Shown: positions 61,400-64,000 of the stretch, in pieces | Numbering within the stretch: the first letter of the stretch is position 1 | Layout of the letters: each line of letters begins with the position of its first letter | Source: Jiangellales bacterium | Lineage (GTDB): Bacteria; Actinomycetota; Actinomycetes; Jiangellales; Jiangellaceae | DNA: 64,000 bases | Assembly: GCA_030447955.1 (NCBI GenBank) | Contig: JAUJNY010000001.1 | Location: 862,966 to 926,965 of the forward strand | Reading direction: 5' to 3' | Made by a program: the position numbers and the translations under genes | The notes under the pieces: generated by a model | What the model saw: only the letters and a program-made list of their open reading frames with translations | What the model was told of the DNA's origin: nothing | Database searches by the model: none

Positions 61400-61729
61400 G
61401 TGCTGGCCGTGACCCGTCACCGGCTGCCTGCCGGCGAGGCCGACGGCTTCGCGGCGGTGGCTCGTACGGCGGTCGAGGCCCTGGCCGCCCGCCCCGGCTT
61501 CCGTTCGGCGCGCGTCGGACGGGCCCTGGAGGAGCCCACGCTGTGGGTGGTCATGCAGGAGTGGGACGACGTGGGCTCCTACCGGCGGGCGCTGTCCGCC
61601 CGCGACGTGCGGGTGGCGTCGATGCCGATGTACGTGAGCGCCGTGGCCGAGCCGACCGCGTACGAGCTGACGCTCGGCTTCGACGGTCCCGGCGCGGGGC
61701 GCCCGGGCCGGGAGGCCACGGCGGACTAG
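61400..61729 (+). CDS. antibiotic biosynthesis monooxygenase (ABM)-domain protein
   Basis: 109 residues: alternating beta strands with a central helix (FAAVARTAVEALAARPGFRSARVGRALEEPTLWVVMQEWDDVGSYRRAL), the dimeric ferredoxin-like ABM fold. Family members range from quinol monooxygenases to heme-degrading enzymes; no activity can be assigned. GTG 61400 has a purine-rich GGGAGGGAGG about 9 nt upstream. It stands between the Zur-controlled promoter (divergent) and glyS. Confidence 0.8.
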   Translation: MLAVTRHRLPAGEADGFAAVARTAVEALAARPGFRSARVGRALEEPTLWVVMQEWDDVGSYRRALSARDVRVASMPMYVSAVAEPTAYELTLGFDGPGAGRPGREATAD

Positions 61730-61771
61730 CCTGGTTGCCCCGCCGACCGCCAGCCGGATGGAGTGAGCGTC

Positions 61772-63154
<1,383 letters not shown>

Positions 63155-63246
63155 ACACGTCTCGGCGCGCCGAGGCGTTTGTCGCGAAGCCGCCCGCAAC
63201 TGGTCGACGCCCTCCTACGATCGAGGATCAGTCCACACCTCCGGGG

Positions 63247-64000
63247 GTGCCCGTGCCAGCCACCGCGCTGCGGATCCGCTCGTACGCTGCCACCGCCGCC
63301 CTGATCACCGTGCTGCCGTTGGTGAGCGCGGCGAGCGCCCCGACGACAGGCCCGTCCCCGAGCGCAAGCCCGTCCGCACCGGCGAGCCCGGCACCCACCG
63401 TGAGCGCCACGCCGACGGCGAGCGCCATCCCGACGGCGAGCGCCACCTCTACGGCGATCCCGACGCCGACCCAGACGGCGAGGGCGACGGCGACGGCGAC
63501 GGCGATCCCGACCGCGTCGACCAGCCCGACGCCCGCACCGAGCGGCACCCCATCACCGGCACCGCCACCGGGTGAAGCCGCGACGCCGAGCCCGTCGCCC
63601 ACCCCCCTGGCTAGCGAGGAGCAAGCTGCCCGAGGGAGCACGGATGAGACCCGAGCCGAGAAGGCGCGGGCCGCGATGGCCGCCCGTTGGCGCAAGAACG
63701 GCGGCGCCGAGGGACCGCTCGGAAAGAAGGAGAGCGCACCCTTCCGAGTCGCCGGCGGCTTCGGGTGGCGGTTCAGCGGCGGAAACGTCTACTGGATCGA
63801 GGCGACCGGGGCGCACTCCGTCCTGGGCAAGATGCGGCATCGCCTGCGCGTGCTCGGCGGCCCCGGCAGCGTGGGATTCCCCGACCGTGAGGCGCTGACC
63901 GCTCAGGTGTCCGGCGCCACCGCGCAGCGTTTCCAACGGGCGCGTTTCTACCTCTCCAAGGGCACGGGTGCGCACACGGTGCGTCCGCCCTTCCTCCAGC
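63247..64000 (+). CDS. secreted LGFP-repeat protein (partial, runs off window end)
   Basis: Open from GTG 63247 to the window edge (251 codons). It has a signal peptide (ALRIRSYAATAALITVLPLVSAASA), then about 95 residues almost wholly Ala, Pro, Ser and Thr, typical of an O-mannosylated wall linker. A short charged helix follows (EEQAARGSTDETRAEKARAAM), then LGFP-type repeats: NGGAEGPLGKKE, FSGGNVYWIEATGAHSVLGKM, VGFPDREAL and FYLSKGTGAHTV. LGFP repeats anchor proteins in actinobacterial cell envelopes and often accompany wall enzymes. Whether a catalytic domain follows is not visible. TACGAT at about 63218 may be its -10 box. Confidence 0.85.
   Translation, partial: MPVPATALRIRSYAATAALITVLPLVSAASAPTTGPSPSASPSAPASPAPTVSATPTASAIPTASATSTAIPTPTQTARATATATAIPTASTSPTPAPSGTPSPAPPPGEAATPSPSPTPLASEEQAARGSTDETRAEKARAAMAARWRKNGGAEGPLGKKESAPFRVAGGFGWRFSGGNVYWIEATGAHSVLGKMRHRLRVLGGPGSVGFPDREALTAQVSGATAQRFQRARFYLSKGTGAHTVRPPFLQ

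Overview
The window is very GC-rich and tightly packed, with many GTG starts and 1-4 nt stop/start overlaps. Its gene order is typical of a rod-shaped, mycelial or otherwise wall-elongating actinomycete: valS-folC-DUF4233-ndk-mreBCD-mrdA-rodA, rne-rplU-rpmA-obgE-nadD-rsfS, leuS-degV-comEA-comEC-holA/rpsT-lepA, and hemW-hrcA-dnaJ-rsmE-HIT-phoH-ybeY-corC-era-recO-uppS-zur/znuBCA-glyS. I cannot name the genus. Many genes lack a Shine-Dalgarno but have a TAnnnT hexamer 7-8 nt before the start codon, the mark of leaderless actinobacterial transcripts. I used this to choose several starts.

Layout. 1-3 kb: a partial repeat-built coiled-coil protein behind valS. 3-11 kb: folC, ndk and the elongasome operon (mreB carries a one-base frameshift). 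11-20 kb: two acetyltransferases, RNase E/G, L21, L27, Obg, NadD, RsfS and a phosphatase. 20.3 kb: tRNA-Ala(GGC). 20.4-21.6 kb: a DUF1801 protein and a secreted NlpC/P60 hydrolase behind a c-di-AMP (ydaO-type) riboswitch. 21.8-25.7 kb: leuS behind a short Leu-codon leader peptide and a terminator hairpin (a candidate attenuator), then degV. 25.8-36.6 kb: comEA/comEC/holA, rpsT, a kinase-like APH protein, lepA, an F420-reductase-like protein, a MOSC protein and a glycosyltransferase. 36.6-38.5 kb: an acyl-CoA synthetase.

38.5-44.0 kb is the accessory part. A perfect 16-bp direct repeat lies 30 nt after fadD and again 3 nt before the hemW start. The 5.4 kb between the copies holds a degenerate integrase tail, a MocR-type regulator divergent from a YczE membrane protein, an alaA-like aminotransferase (frameshifted), a tyrosine recombinase (frameshifted) and a small Cys/His protein. 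I read it as a small integrated element with attL and attR still visible.

44-64 kb returns to core genes: hemW; the hrcA-dnaJ operon behind a CIRCE operator; rsmE; HIT; an MFS transporter; phoH-ybeY-corC-era; two GNAT proteins; recO; uppS; a zur-znuB-znuC-znuA zinc-uptake cluster with a Zur-box-like site at the znuA promoter; an ABM-domain protein; glyS; and the start of a secreted LGFP-repeat protein cut by the window end.

Three genes (mreB, alaA, the integrase) each show one apparent single-base deletion. This may mean indel errors in the assembly rather than three true pseudogenes.
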